Both the position numbers and the translations under genes were made by a program. The notes beneath the pieces were generated by a model, which saw only the letters and a program-made list of their open reading frames with translations, had not been told where the DNA came from and did not search any database. 34,919 nt of DNA from Actinomycetota bacterium (lineage in GTDB: Bacteria > Actinomycetota > Acidimicrobiia > Spongiisociales > ZC4RG35): contig QQVI01000063.1 in NCBI GenBank assembly GCA_003388545.1, positions 1 to 34,919 of the forward strand, given 5' to 3'. Below, in pieces: positions 22,098 through 29,379 of the stretch; within the stretch, counting starts at the first letter, position 1; the number at the start of each line of letters is the position of its first letter.

Positions 22098-22126
22098 AAA
22101 ATATTGAGTCAATCCCTTTGTGTCAA
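22098..22126 (-). promoter_or_regulatory. Promoter of the ars operon, likely leaderless
   Basis: On the minus strand TTGACA (22126-22121), exactly 17 bases, then TATTTT (22103-22098), eight bases before the ATG at 22089. Transcription would begin at or very near the ATG. Confidence 0.7.
22103..22113. promoter_or_regulatory. Candidate ArsR operator
   Basis: ATTGA-G-TCAAT is a perfect palindrome inside the spacer of the ars promoter, touching the -10. A second dyad, TCAA-N6-TTGA (22094-22107), covers the -10 itself. Typical ArsR sites are AT-rich inverted repeats of this sort. Confidence 0.55.
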
Positions 22127-22149
22127 ATCAAAGCGTGGTCGAAGACGTA

Positions 22150-22176
22150 TAGACATTTACGGTCGCTCGGTAAACT
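22150..22176 (+). promoter_or_regulatory. Candidate promoter of the MEDS/ATPase gene
   Basis: TAGACA (22150-22155), 15 bases, TAAACT (22171-22176), six bases before the ATG at 22183. The spacer is short of the usual 17. It is back to back with the ars promoter in the 93-base divergent region. Confidence 0.35.
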
Positions 22177-22182
22177 GATCGG

Positions 22183-23124
22183 ATGTCCGGAGACGACACG
22201 GCGATCGAAGCGGCATACCGACACGACGCCGTTTTCTACTCGGGGGAGGCTGAGTTCGTTGAGGCGATCGGCTCGTTCCTGGAGTCGGGAGTAGGCCGGG
22301 GCGCCCGCGCCCTGGCGCTTGTCACACGGCACAAAGCGGACCTCCTGAAGAGTCGACTGGGCCCGGCGGCCGATTCGGTTGAGTTCGGCGACATCCTCGA
22401 GCTCGGAGAGAACCCGGCTCGCATCATTCCCGAGTGGCGGCGTTGGCTCGACGAGGCATCCAGCGAGGGGAGTCCGTTGATCGGGGTTGGCGAGCCGATC
22501 TGGGCAGAGCGCACCAGCGAAGAGATGGTGGAATCTCACAACCACGAGGCGCTTCTGAACCTCGCCTTCTCGGACGTGACGGACTTCTGGCTCAGATGCC
22601 CATACGACGCCTCGACACTCAACGAGGCCGATCTCGAGCGTGCCAGGACCACACATATGTCGTTGATCGACGGTGATGGCGAACACCACATCCAACTGGA
22701 CGTGGCCGCGATGGCCGCTGAGACACTTTCCGGGACACTGCCCAAGGCCCCGGGCGAGGGCTTGAAAGTCGACTTCTCGATCGAAGGGTTACATGACCTG
22801 CGTGAACTCGCGGCCAAACAGGCAGTGGAGGCTGGAGTCAGCGGTCGGCGAGTCGAAGACTTCGTGCTGGCCGTGAGCGAAATCGCAACCAACAGCCTTC
22901 AATACGGGAGTGGATCGGGGGCGGCGCACATCTGGCAGGGCGTGGCCGAAGTCGTCTGCGAGATTCGTGACTCGGGTCGGATAGTCGATCCCCTCATCGG
23001 TCGAAGACCGCCAGCGGGAGTAGGCCGCGGCTACGGAACCTGGATCTCGAATCAGGTGTGTGATCTCGTTCAGATTCGTTCTGGCGATGACGGAACCGTG
23101 GTCCGCGTTCACCAACGTGCGTGA
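22183..23124 (+). CDS. RsbA-like regulator: MEDS domain and anti-sigma ATPase
   Basis: 313 residues. Residues about 14-170 are a MEDS sensory domain (HDAVFYSGEAEFVEAIGSFL, GARALALVTRHKADLLKSRL, RIIPEWRRWLDEASSEG and LIGVGEPIWAERTSEEM, FWLRCPYDASTLNEADLE). Residues about 195-310 form a GHKL ATPase of the RsbW/SpoIIAB kind: DLRELAAKQAVEAGVSG, N box FVLAVSEIATNSLQYGSGSG, EIRDSGRIVDPLIGRRPP and GRGYGTWISNQVCDLVQIRS. Such proteins are annotated as anti-sigma factor RsbA-family regulators and feed a SigB/SigF-type network. It may govern the stress promoters found at 9239 and 9548, by inference. Divergent from the ars operon. No Shine-Dalgarno. Confidence 0.87.
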   Translation: MSGDDTAIEAAYRHDAVFYSGEAEFVEAIGSFLESGVGRGARALALVTRHKADLLKSRLGPAADSVEFGDILELGENPARIIPEWRRWLDEASSEGSPLIGVGEPIWAERTSEEMVESHNHEALLNLAFSDVTDFWLRCPYDASTLNEADLERARTTHMSLIDGDGEHHIQLDVAAMAAETLSGTLPKAPGEGLKVDFSIEGLHDLRELAAKQAVEAGVSGRRVEDFVLAVSEIATNSLQYGSGSGAAHIWQGVAEVVCEIRDSGRIVDPLIGRRPPAGVGRGYGTWISNQVCDLVQIRSGDDGTVVRVHQRA

Positions 23125-23246
23125 CTGACGTGTGGCGCCGCATCTCTAGGGGCCCGGTTGCAACGTAGCGTTTCTGAGTTAGGCGCCTCTTGGCATTGGA
23201 GCGGCAAGCTCAGATGGCTCTCCGTCTCGGGTGCGGGCGAGGGTCG

Positions 23247-23411
23247 TCAGGCAGCCAACTCGGATTCCGTGCCGGCGCTCCATAGACCCCGGTGCCCACA
23301 GTTGCATCTGTAGCGGATTCGGATCCCCTTTGGTGTCCGCTCGATGGCTTCTATGTTCTCTACGAACAGGAGCACACGTGAGCCGTGGTCAGGGCAGTAG
23401 GGGGCGAACAT
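23247..23411 (-). CDS. Small zinc-ribbon-like protein
   Basis: 54 residues from ATG 23411, which overlaps the upstream gene stop by one base (TGATG); a frame to 23441 lies inside that gene. MFAPYCPDHGSRVLLFVENI, then KGIRIRYRCNCGHRGLWSAG. The CPDH and CNCGH pairs look like two knuckles of a zinc ribbon, common in small actinobacterial proteins of unknown role. Second gene of a two-gene unit behind a strong regulated promoter. Confidence 0.65.
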   Translation of the reverse strand: MFAPYCPDHGSRVLLFVENIEAIERTPKGIRIRYRCNCGHRGLWSAGTESELAA

Positions 23412-23602
23412 CAGCGAATCTCCGAGCTGCGTCCGGTCCACCAGCCATGCATCGCGTCCCGCGCCCTCTCCACTGACTCCCAGGATTCAACCAATGCCCG
23501 GTACTCGGGCCGGCGATCACGAAGAACTTGGTGCTGCCACCAGGTGTTGGCGAGATTGGAGTACAGGCTTTCGAAGTTGGGGTTTGTTCTCTTGCTCGAC
23601 AT
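23411..23602 (-). CDS. Small protein, unknown function
   Basis: 63 residues, family not recognised. MSSKRTNPNFESLYSNLANT is followed by a Trp-rich, amphipathic helix (WWQHQVLRDRRPEYRALVES, WESVERARDAMHGWWTGRSS). GGGAG is seven bases before the ATG. The stop overlaps the zinc-ribbon start as TGATG, so the two are translated together. It has one of the two best promoters of the window, with dyads, suggesting that it is switched strongly. Confidence 0.55.
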   Translation of the reverse strand: MSSKRTNPNFESLYSNLANTWWQHQVLRDRRPEYRALVESWESVERARDAMHGWWTGRSSEIR

Positions 23603-23643
23603 GATGGTCTCCCGAGGTAATGAGCGAAACTATCTATGTTCCT

Positions 23644-23673
23644 TACAATACGAGAGAACTTGTAATATGTCAA
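23644..23673 (-). promoter_or_regulatory. Strong promoter with dyad for the small-protein pair
   Basis: On the minus strand TTGACA (23673-23668), 17 bases, TATTGT (23650-23645). TTACAA and TTGTAA (23644-23649, 23660-23665), perfect arms ten bases apart, overlap the -10 and spacer, a good repressor site. The whole 23620-23702 patch is AT-rich relative to its surroundings. Confidence 0.72.
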
Positions 23674-23680
23674 GAGAGTT

Positions 23681-23702
23681 TTGACCGTTACGAAATGGTC
23701 AA
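23681..23702. promoter_or_regulatory. TTGACC/GGTCAA dyad upstream of the -35
   Basis: TTGACC and GGTCAA, perfect 6-bp arms around ten bases, lie eight bases upstream of the promoter above. It may be an activator site, or a weak terminator for the PhnB-like gene that ends at 23725. A third TTGAC half site overlaps the -35. Confidence 0.5.
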
Positions 23703-23724
23703 GACCCTTGTGGGGGAGTGTCGA

Positions 23725-24192
23725 TCACTGGCTCTCGTAGAACTCCTGCATCCGACGTTCCATCTCCTCAGGGCTCACGTCCTCGACGTGCTCGCCGAGA
23801 CCCCAGGTATGACCGAAGGGATCCCTCACCCGACCTCCCTTGTCGCCATAGAACTGCATCTCGAGCGGATAGACCTCTTCACAGCCTGCTTCGATCGCTC
23901 GTTTCCACAGCGAGTCGACGTCGTCGGTGTAGATGAAGATTGCTGACGAGGAACCGCCGAGCGTGCGCGGCGATGCCGTCGGCCCGTCGGGCCACTCATC
24001 GCCGAGCATGATGACTGAGTCCCCAATCCTGATCTCGGCATGAGCCACGACGCCGTCGGGGCCTGTCATCCTCGGCTCGATCTCTTCGGCGCCGAATGCC
24101 TTCTTGTAGAACTCAATAGCTTCGGCACAAGGCGTCACCGTCAACGAGGGCGTGACGGTGTTCAGGTGTGCGGGCACTCCGGGGGAGGGCAT
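23725..24192 (-). CDS. VOC family protein, PhnB-like
   Basis: 155 residues of the glyoxalase/bleomycin resistance/dioxygenase fold. TVTPSLTVTPCAEAIEFYKK, AFGAEEIEPRMTGPDGVVAH, AEIRIGDSVIMLGDEWPDG, and the diagnostic end YGDKGGRVRDPFGHTWGLGE with HVEDVSPEEMERRMQEF. The HxEDVSPEEMxRR tail marks the PhnB-like subgroup, whose activity is unproven. AAAGGAG is five bases before the ATG and decides the start. Cytoplasmic. Confidence 0.87.
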   Translation of the reverse strand: MPSPGVPAHLNTVTPSLTVTPCAEAIEFYKKAFGAEEIEPRMTGPDGVVAHAEIRIGDSVIMLGDEWPDGPTASPRTLGGSSSAIFIYTDDVDSLWKRAIEAGCEEVYPLEMQFYGDKGGRVRDPFGHTWGLGEHVEDVSPEEMERRMQEFYESQ

Positions 24193-24259
24193 CGGGTCTC
24201 CTTTCCGCGAGACACCGAACCTACCCCCGAACCGCCCGGAAGGGGTGTGGCCCTGACTT

Positions 24260-24664
24260 CTACTTGACGATCAGGACGTCGCGGTCGGAAGCGTGGGCGA
24301 CCCCGTGGCTGACCGATCCGAGCAGCAGCGTGGAGAGTGCTCCACGGCCCCGGGATCCGACAACGATCAGGTCGGCGTCCATGTTCTTGGCGTAATCCAC
24401 GATCATCGCCGCCGGCGCCCCACCCTCCAGTGTCGTCGCCGTGGCGTTGTCGGGAAGACGGCCAACCATCTTCCAGACATCATCCGTCTGGCTCTTGCGG
24501 ATCGCCTCGAAGTCGACCATCGCTCCCGAGGCTGCCATGTATGGGTAGATGTACGTGCCAGAGACGTATACGAAGTGGATCTTCCCGTCTCGTGCGTACT
24601 TCCTCGCGGCATCGACGACCTTGTGGGTGTGCTGCGATCCGTCGACTGCAGCTACAACGATCAT
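24260..24664 (-). CDS. Universal stress protein (soluble UspA domain)
   Basis: 134 residues, single UspA domain: MIVVAAVDGSQHTHKVVDAA, then VSGTYIYPYMAASGAMVDFE, GGAPAAMIVDYAKNMDADLI and the nucleotide-binding VVGSRGRGALSTLLLGSVSH. The G-S-R-G-R-G-x(9)-G-S motif predicts ATP binding. AAAGGAGG lies five bases before the ATG. It is divergent from the sulfur operon and is the second Usp of the window, after the membrane-anchored one at 18866. Confidence 0.9.
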   Translation of the reverse strand: MIVVAAVDGSQHTHKVVDAARKYARDGKIHFVYVSGTYIYPYMAASGAMVDFEAIRKSQTDDVWKMVGRLPDNATATTLEGGAPAAMIVDYAKNMDADLIVVGSRGRGALSTLLLGSVSHGVAHASDRDVLIVK

Positions 24665-24716
24665 TCGAGCCTCCTTTCAGCCTTGATCCTCCTGGATACG
24701 CGACTGCCGGGACAGT

Positions 24717-24750
24717 GTTTTTGTGCCCATGGGATAGGGTCATTCGACCC
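24717..24750 (+). promoter_or_regulatory. Candidate control region of the sulfur operon
   Basis: GTTT (24717-24720), 16 bases, GGGTCA (24737-24742) resembles a SigB/SigF site with a weak -10, and a hairpin GGGTC-ATTC-GACCC (24737-24750) overlaps it. Neither reading is firm. Confidence 0.25.
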
Positions 24751-24808
24751 TTCACCTATGTGAGGTCACGCGGGAAGCTGAAGACATTCGAACCAACAAG
24801 AGGATTGA

Positions 24809-26053
24809 ATGAAAAGGCTTCTGATACTGGGTTCCGGCACGGCCGGAACCATCATCGTGAACAAGCTTCACCGTCGTCTCCCTGAAGATTGGGAGATACA
24901 TGTCGTCGAGCCATCCCGCGAGCACCTATATCAACCCGGGCTGCTCTTCCTCCCGTTTGGCAGGATCGATCCCAGGAACCTCCACCGCGAAACGGAGGCG
25001 TTCCTACCCAAGGGGGTGACGCGGTGGACGGGGACCGTGCAACGGGTGGTTCCCGATGGGGACAAGGTCGAGCTGGAGGACGGGACCGTCATCGAGTACG
25101 ACCAACTGGTCATTGCCACAGGGACCACACCCAGACCGGACCAGACGCCGGGTATGACCGGCCCGGGATGGCGGGAGACGATCCACGACTTCTACACCTA
25201 CGAAGGTGCTTTGGCACTGTGGGAAGCATTGCGGAACTTCGAGGGAGGGCGGCTCGTCGTACACGTGAGCGAGATGCCGATCAAGTGCCCCGTCGCTCCT
25301 CTCGAGTTTGCATTTCTCGCCGACGACCACTTCAGGGAATTGGGCATCCGGGATGACGTGGACATTGTCTATGTCACCCCCTTGTCGGGTGCATTCACCA
25401 AGCCAGTGGCATCCCGGAGGCTCGGAGACATGCTCTCTCGTCGACGCATCGAACTGGAGACGGACTTCTACGTCGAGCGAATCGAGGACGGAGCCCTGTG
25501 GTCATATGACGAGAGAGAGGTCCCATTCGACCTCCTCGTCACCGTACCGGTCAACATGGGAGCCAAGTTCGTCGGTGAGTCGGGGCTCGGAGACGAGCTC
25601 GATTTCGTCAAAGTCGACCAGGGCACTTTCCTCGCCGAGGGATACGAGAACATCTTCGCAATAGGGGATGCGGCAGCGCTCCCAACCTCGAAGGCTGGTT
25701 CAGTCGCTCACTTTGCTGCGGACGTCTTCGTGGAGAACTTCCTCGAGCACATCGCAGGCCTGCCGATGACCCGACGGTTCGACGGCCATGCCAACTGCTT
25801 CGTCGAGGCAGGCGGCGGCAAGGCGTTGCTGATCGATTTCAACTACGACACCGAGCCGCTCCCGGGTAAGTATCCGCTTGCCAGCATTGGCCCGCTCTCT
25901 CTCCTCAAGGAGACCAGAGCGAATCACCTCGGGAAGCTCGCCTTCGAGAAGATCTATTGGAACGTTCTGCTACCGGGCAGACCGATGCCCGTGGCCAGTG
26001 AAATGTCAATGGCGGGGAAGATCCCCGCCGATCAGATAGGAGATGAACTATGA
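24809..26053 (+). CDS. Sulfide:quinone oxidoreductase-like flavoprotein
   Basis: 414 residues. FAD/NAD disulfide-reductase fold: first Rossmann motif LILGSGTAGTIIVNKL, acidic end of strand 2 (HVVEPSREH), LVIATGTTPRPDQTPG, and FAD-binding NIFAIGDAAALPTSKAGSVA. SQR signatures are the YQPGLLFLPFG segment and redox Cys160 (EMPIKCPVAP) with Cys330 (DGHANCF); classical SQRs use three cysteines, and the first is missing here. It oxidises sulfide, or a persulfide, and passes electrons to the quinone pool, attached to the inner face of the membrane; substrate is inferred from family. GAGG lies before ATG 24809. First gene of a coupled operon with DsrC- and DsrE2-like genes. Confidence 0.85.
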   Translation: MKRLLILGSGTAGTIIVNKLHRRLPEDWEIHVVEPSREHLYQPGLLFLPFGRIDPRNLHRETEAFLPKGVTRWTGTVQRVVPDGDKVELEDGTVIEYDQLVIATGTTPRPDQTPGMTGPGWRETIHDFYTYEGALALWEALRNFEGGRLVVHVSEMPIKCPVAPLEFAFLADDHFRELGIRDDVDIVYVTPLSGAFTKPVASRRLGDMLSRRRIELETDFYVERIEDGALWSYDEREVPFDLLVTVPVNMGAKFVGESGLGDELDFVKVDQGTFLAEGYENIFAIGDAAALPTSKAGSVAHFAADVFVENFLEHIAGLPMTRRFDGHANCFVEAGGGKALLIDFNYDTEPLPGKYPLASIGPLSLLKETRANHLGKLAFEKIYWNVLLPGRPMPVASEMSMAGKIPADQIGDEL

Positions 26054-26364
26054 GCGATGTATTGGTCGCCGGAACACAGATCACGTTGGACGACGAAGGA
26101 TTCCTGACCGATCCGTCTGAGTGGTCCCCGGATGTCGCTAGCGAGCTCGCGGCCAACATCGGCCTCGAGCTATCGGATGAGCACTGGGCTGCGATCAATT
26201 TCGCCCGGACCGACTTCGAGGAGAACGGCGAGACGCCGACTCTTCGGCGCATGGCTCAGGCCGGTGGCGTCTCTACCAAGGAGATGTTCCGTCTCTTCCC
26301 CAAGAAGCCGGCGAAGAAGATGGCCTACGTGGCCGGACTCCCCAAGCCGGTCGGCTGCGTCTGA
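26050..26364 (+). CDS. DsrC/TusE-like sulfur carrier with a single C-terminal cysteine
   Basis: 104 residues. Matches the DsrC/TusE/DsvC family along its length: ITLDDEGFLTDPSEWSPDVA, LSDEHWAAINFARTDFEENG, ETPTLRRMAQAGGVSTKEMF, RLFPKKPAKKMAYVAGLPKP, ending VGCV. The C-terminal arm carries CysA as Cys103, one residue before the end. The second cysteine (CysB) of true DsrC, eleven positions upstream, is Ala92 here, so it can hold a persulfide but not form the intramolecular trisulfide of DsrC in dissimilatory pathways. It overlaps the flavoprotein gene as ATGA (26050-26053). Confidence 0.87.
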   Translation: MSDVLVAGTQITLDDEGFLTDPSEWSPDVASELAANIGLELSDEHWAAINFARTDFEENGETPTLRRMAQAGGVSTKEMFRLFPKKPAKKMAYVAGLPKPVGCV

Positions 26365-26393
26365 ACTTCAAACTCGAGCAAGGAGAACATGAA

Positions 26394-26906
26394 ATGACCG
26401 CAACAATGTCGGACACGCTCCCGACCCCGGATCTCGACTCAGACGCCGAAGGTAGGAAGCTGGCCATCATTTGCTCCAAAGGGTCGTTGGACATGGCCTA
26501 CCCGGGCCTCGTTCTGGCGAACGCAGCTCTGGGTGAAGGCATCGAGACTCATCTCTTCTTCACCTTCTGGGGCTTCGACATCATCAACAAGGAGACGATG
26601 GACCATCTGCAGTTCACGCCACTCGGCAATCCGGCCACGCACATGCCACCGTCTCTGATGGGGCTGCCGGGCATGACGGCCTTCGCGACCCACATGATGA
26701 AGAAGCAGATGGAGGGTCTCGACATCCCAGATGTGCCGGAGTTCCTCGAGATGATCACCGACGCAGGTGGGCACCTCTGGGGCTGCCGGATGTCTGCCGA
26801 CATGCAGCATCTCGACGAGGACGATCTCTACGACCGAGTCGAGGGGATCATCTCCGCTGCTGACTTCATGGAGCTCTCGGAGGGTGCCCAGACGATATTC
26901 GTCTGA
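26394..26906 (+). CDS. DsrE2-like sulfurtransferase
   Basis: 170 residues of the DsrE/DsrF superfamily, DsrE2 type. KLAIICSKGSLDMAYPGLVL (Cys27), ANAALGEGIETHLFFTFWGF, PPSLMGLPGMTAFATHMMKK (a hydrophobic or amphipathic stretch), and GHLWGCRMSADMQHLDEDDL (Cys131), the usual C-terminal active cysteine. It probably exchanges persulfide with the DsrC-like protein and the flavoprotein. AAGGAG lies eight bases before ATG 26394; an ATG-AAA-TGA mini-frame just ahead overlaps the start. Third gene of the sulfur operon; it is convergent with the LLM oxidoreductase with only four bases between. Confidence 0.87.
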   Translation: MTATMSDTLPTPDLDSDAEGRKLAIICSKGSLDMAYPGLVLANAALGEGIETHLFFTFWGFDIINKETMDHLQFTPLGNPATHMPPSLMGLPGMTAFATHMMKKQMEGLDIPDVPEFLEMITDAGGHLWGCRMSADMQHLDEDDLYDRVEGIISAADFMELSEGAQTIFV

Positions 26907-26910
26907 GGCT

Positions 26911-27894
26911 TCAGTCCGAAAGGGCGGGAATCACCTCTTTGGCGAAGAGCTCCATGCCCGACGTGTCATAGGCGGCATCGGCGAAGTTGACGATGGCGTA
27001 CTCGAGTCCGGCATCCTTCCATTCTCTGAGAATGGAGACGAGCTTCTCAGGAGTGCCCGAAGTGTCCTCGTAGTAGGAAGCCTGAGTCTGCACTTTGTCA
27101 GCGGGCAGGTGGGCGCCCAGTTTGGCCGTGTACCAGTCGAACTTCTCTGATAGGTCGGCGTCGGTCTCGGTGCAAAACACATTGAAGTTCGAAGTCCGGA
27201 CGATTGAATCGAAGTCGGTACCCACATCGGCGCAGTGCTTGGCCAGGACCTCGGACTTGTGGACGAACTCGTCGAGGTTCACCCCGAAGTTCGTGTAGTT
27301 GGCGTGTCGGGCGGCGATGTTGAGTGTCAACTGCTCGCCGCCCCCAGCAATCCACATCGGGATGTGGGGCTGCTGCAAGGGCTTTGGCTGGCATATGGCG
27401 CCATCCAGCGTGTAGTAGTCGCCGTCGTAGCGGACCACGTCTTCGGTCCACATTGCTCTCATGATCTCGACGCCTTCCCGCAGCATCCCTATTCGCTTCG
27501 ATGGCTTGAGGAAGGGGTATCCGTAGCCGTCGTGCTCGTGCTCGTACCAACCTGCTCCGATACCCATCTCGAGACGACCGCCAGATATCACATCGATCGA
27601 TGCCGCGACCTTGGCAAGATATGACGGCGGGCGGTATGTGTTGCACGTGCACATCTGCCCGATTCGCACCGTGTCGGTCGCAACCGCCAGGGCGGCCATG
27701 AGAGTCCACGCCTCGTAAGTCACGTTCTGCGTTGGAGCGGGAACGGTGTGGAAGTGGTCATACACCCACAGTGACTCGAATCCGAGCTCCTCTATCTTCC
27801 CGGCGACACCGGTCATGGTTTCCCAGTGCTTCTCTGTGGGGATATCGACCAGGTCGTGGCGCCAGCCTTGCGGTACAAATGCTCCAAATCTCAT
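26911..27894 (-). CDS. LLM-class F420-type oxidoreductase
   Basis: 327 residues of the luciferase-like monooxygenase family: MRFGAFVPQGWRHDLVDIPT, ELGFESLWVYDHFHTVPAPT, AALAVATDTVRIGQMCTCNT, VISGGRLEMGIGAGWYEHEH and the phosphate-binding PHIPMWIAGGGEQLTLNIAA. The IDVISGGRxExGIGAGW signature and the IxIGGGGE loop favour the F420-dependent (or F420-H2) branch found in actinobacteria; the substrate is unknown. There is no Shine-Dalgarno, and TAGGTT sits six bases before the ATG, a leaderless pattern. Confidence 0.87.
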   Translation of the reverse strand: MRFGAFVPQGWRHDLVDIPTEKHWETMTGVAGKIEELGFESLWVYDHFHTVPAPTQNVTYEAWTLMAALAVATDTVRIGQMCTCNTYRPPSYLAKVAASIDVISGGRLEMGIGAGWYEHEHDGYGYPFLKPSKRIGMLREGVEIMRAMWTEDVVRYDGDYYTLDGAICQPKPLQQPHIPMWIAGGGEQLTLNIAARHANYTNFGVNLDEFVHKSEVLAKHCADVGTDFDSIVRTSNFNVFCTETDADLSEKFDWYTAKLGAHLPADKVQTQASYYEDTSGTPEKLVSILREWKDAGLEYAIVNFADAAYDTSGMELFAKEVIPALSD

Positions 27895-27900
27895 GGGATG

Positions 27901-27906
27901 AACCTA
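27901..27906 (-). promoter_or_regulatory. Candidate -10 of the LLM oxidoreductase gene
   Basis: TAGGTT on the minus strand, six bases before the ATG at 27894, suggests a leaderless message. The -35 is not evident. Confidence 0.35.
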
Positions 27907-27951
27907 GCGGCCGCCTCGGAGGTTGAACGCGGGCCCCTTTGAGTCCCTGGT

Positions 27952-28599
27952 TCAGGTACGCCCGGCAGTCTCCAGCAGACGACGGACCTCCTCATCGGTG
28001 GTCTGGCCGAAGTCGTGGTACCAGGCGCCGACAGCGCGGAGGAACCTCGGCGTCAGGAGGCACACGACGGAGTCGGCGAGTTTGATCATCTCACGCACGG
28101 TTTCCGGTGCGGCTACCGGCACGGCGACGATGATCTGTTCGGGATGCTCGGTCCGCAATGCCTCTACTGCAGCCTTCATGGTCGAGCCTGTCGCCATGCC
28201 GTCGTCCACGACGATCACGGTCTTGTCTCGGACATCGACTCGGGACCTCGAGCCTCGGAGCGACGCTTCTCTGGCTCGCAGCTCCTCGGTTGCCTTTGTG
28301 ACTCCGTCGTCGAAGGCGACGTCACTGATGCCGATCCAGTCGGCCACTTCTCTATTCCTGATGACGGTCCCTCCCGAGGCGACTGCCCCCATCGCCAGCT
28401 CGCGGTGGCCAGGTACGCCGATCTTCCTCACCACCAGGATGTCAAGAGGTGCCTCCAGCCGATCCGCGACCTGATATGCGACAGGAACACCGCCACGAGG
28501 GAGACCGAGCACCACGACGTCTTTGCTGAATCCCCTTTCTTCCAGAGCAGCACCCAATTGCGCTCCGGCTTCCTGTCTGTCCGCGAATCGCCTCGCCAT
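27952..28599 (-). CDS. Phosphoribosyltransferase-like protein
   Basis: 215 residues from ATG 28599; a TTG at 28608 is an alternative. The type I PRTase fold is visible: MARRFADRQEAGAQLGAALE, VVVLGLPRGGVPVAYQVADR, VRKIGVPGHRELAMGAVASG, and the PRPP-binding TVIVVDDGMATGSTMKAAVE. These proteins occur beside dienelactone hydrolases or alone; the nucleobase or other substrate is not known. The tail (AVGAWYHDFGQTTDEEVRRL) is the typical DxxQxSDEEV-like end of this subfamily. Divergent from the haloacid dehalogenase gene. Confidence 0.88.
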   Translation of the reverse strand: MARRFADRQEAGAQLGAALEERGFSKDVVVLGLPRGGVPVAYQVADRLEAPLDILVVRKIGVPGHRELAMGAVASGGTVIRNREVADWIGISDVAFDDGVTKATEELRAREASLRGSRSRVDVRDKTVIVVDDGMATGSTMKAAVEALRTEHPEQIIVAVPVAAPETVREMIKLADSVVCLLTPRFLRAVGAWYHDFGQTTDEEVRRLLETAGRT

Positions 28600-28657
28600 C
28601 GGTGTCAAACCTACCGGCCGCCTTCGCTAGCGTCGCCGACAGGACCAAGGAACAGAC

Positions 28658-29323
28658 ATGGCCAAACAGGTGATCGTCTTCGATGTCAATGAGACGCTTC
28701 TCGACCTCGCCGGGCTCGAGCCGCGCTTTTCCGAGCTACTGCCGGCCGGCATGATGGCCCTTTGGTTCTCCCGCATGCTCTTCAACTCTGCTGTAGCGAC
28801 GATGTCGGGGGTCTACCAGCCGTTTGACCAGCAGGGCATCGACGCTCTAGTCACAACCGGATTGGGCGCAGGGATCGAGATCTCAGAAGAAGAGGCGAGA
28901 TGGGTGGTGGACGGCATGCGAGACCTTCCACCGCACCCAGACGTCGAGCCGGCCCTGGAGGCCCTCCAGGACGAAGGCATCCGGATGGCCACTCTCACGA
29001 ACAGCTCGAGGTCCATGGTGAGGGACCAGATGGGCAACGCAGGCCTGGCCCGCTACTTCGAGAAGCTGCTGTCGGTCGAATCGGTCGGGGAATTCAAGCC
29101 TTCGCCGGCGGCATATCGCCATGCTGCGTCATCCCTGGCGGTAGGCATCTCCGAGATCCGCCTCGTCGCCGCTCACGCCTGGGACGTCACCGGAGCAATT
29201 CGGGCTGGCGCCCTGGCCGCCTTTGTCGAGCGGGGGAGAGCCCGCCTCGGGCCACTCTCGGAGAAACCGGACATCGTGGCGAGAGATCTCACCGGGATTG
29301 CCTCGTCGATTCTCGCTCACTGA
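28658..29323 (+). CDS. HAD-family (S)-2-haloacid dehalogenase-like protein
   Basis: 221 residues. Motif I IVFDVNETLLDL with nucleophile Asp9; cap domain of about 90 residues (LWFSRMLFNSAVATMSGVYQ); motif II LTNSSRSM; motif III Lys in VGEFKPSPAAYRHAA; motif IV LVAAHAWDVTGAIRAG. The DVNETLLD and AAHAWDV combinations match the type II haloacid dehalogenase subgroup, though many such enzymes have other substrates. AAGGA lies nine bases before the ATG. Confidence 0.88.
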   Translation: MAKQVIVFDVNETLLDLAGLEPRFSELLPAGMMALWFSRMLFNSAVATMSGVYQPFDQQGIDALVTTGLGAGIEISEEEARWVVDGMRDLPPHPDVEPALEALQDEGIRMATLTNSSRSMVRDQMGNAGLARYFEKLLSVESVGEFKPSPAAYRHAASSLAVGISEIRLVAAHAWDVTGAIRAGALAAFVERGRARLGPLSEKPDIVARDLTGIASSILAH

Positions 29324-29379
29324 CCAGCGTCGCCTCATCGCCGACTTGGAATGAGCTGCAGAATGGCCAAGATGCAGGC

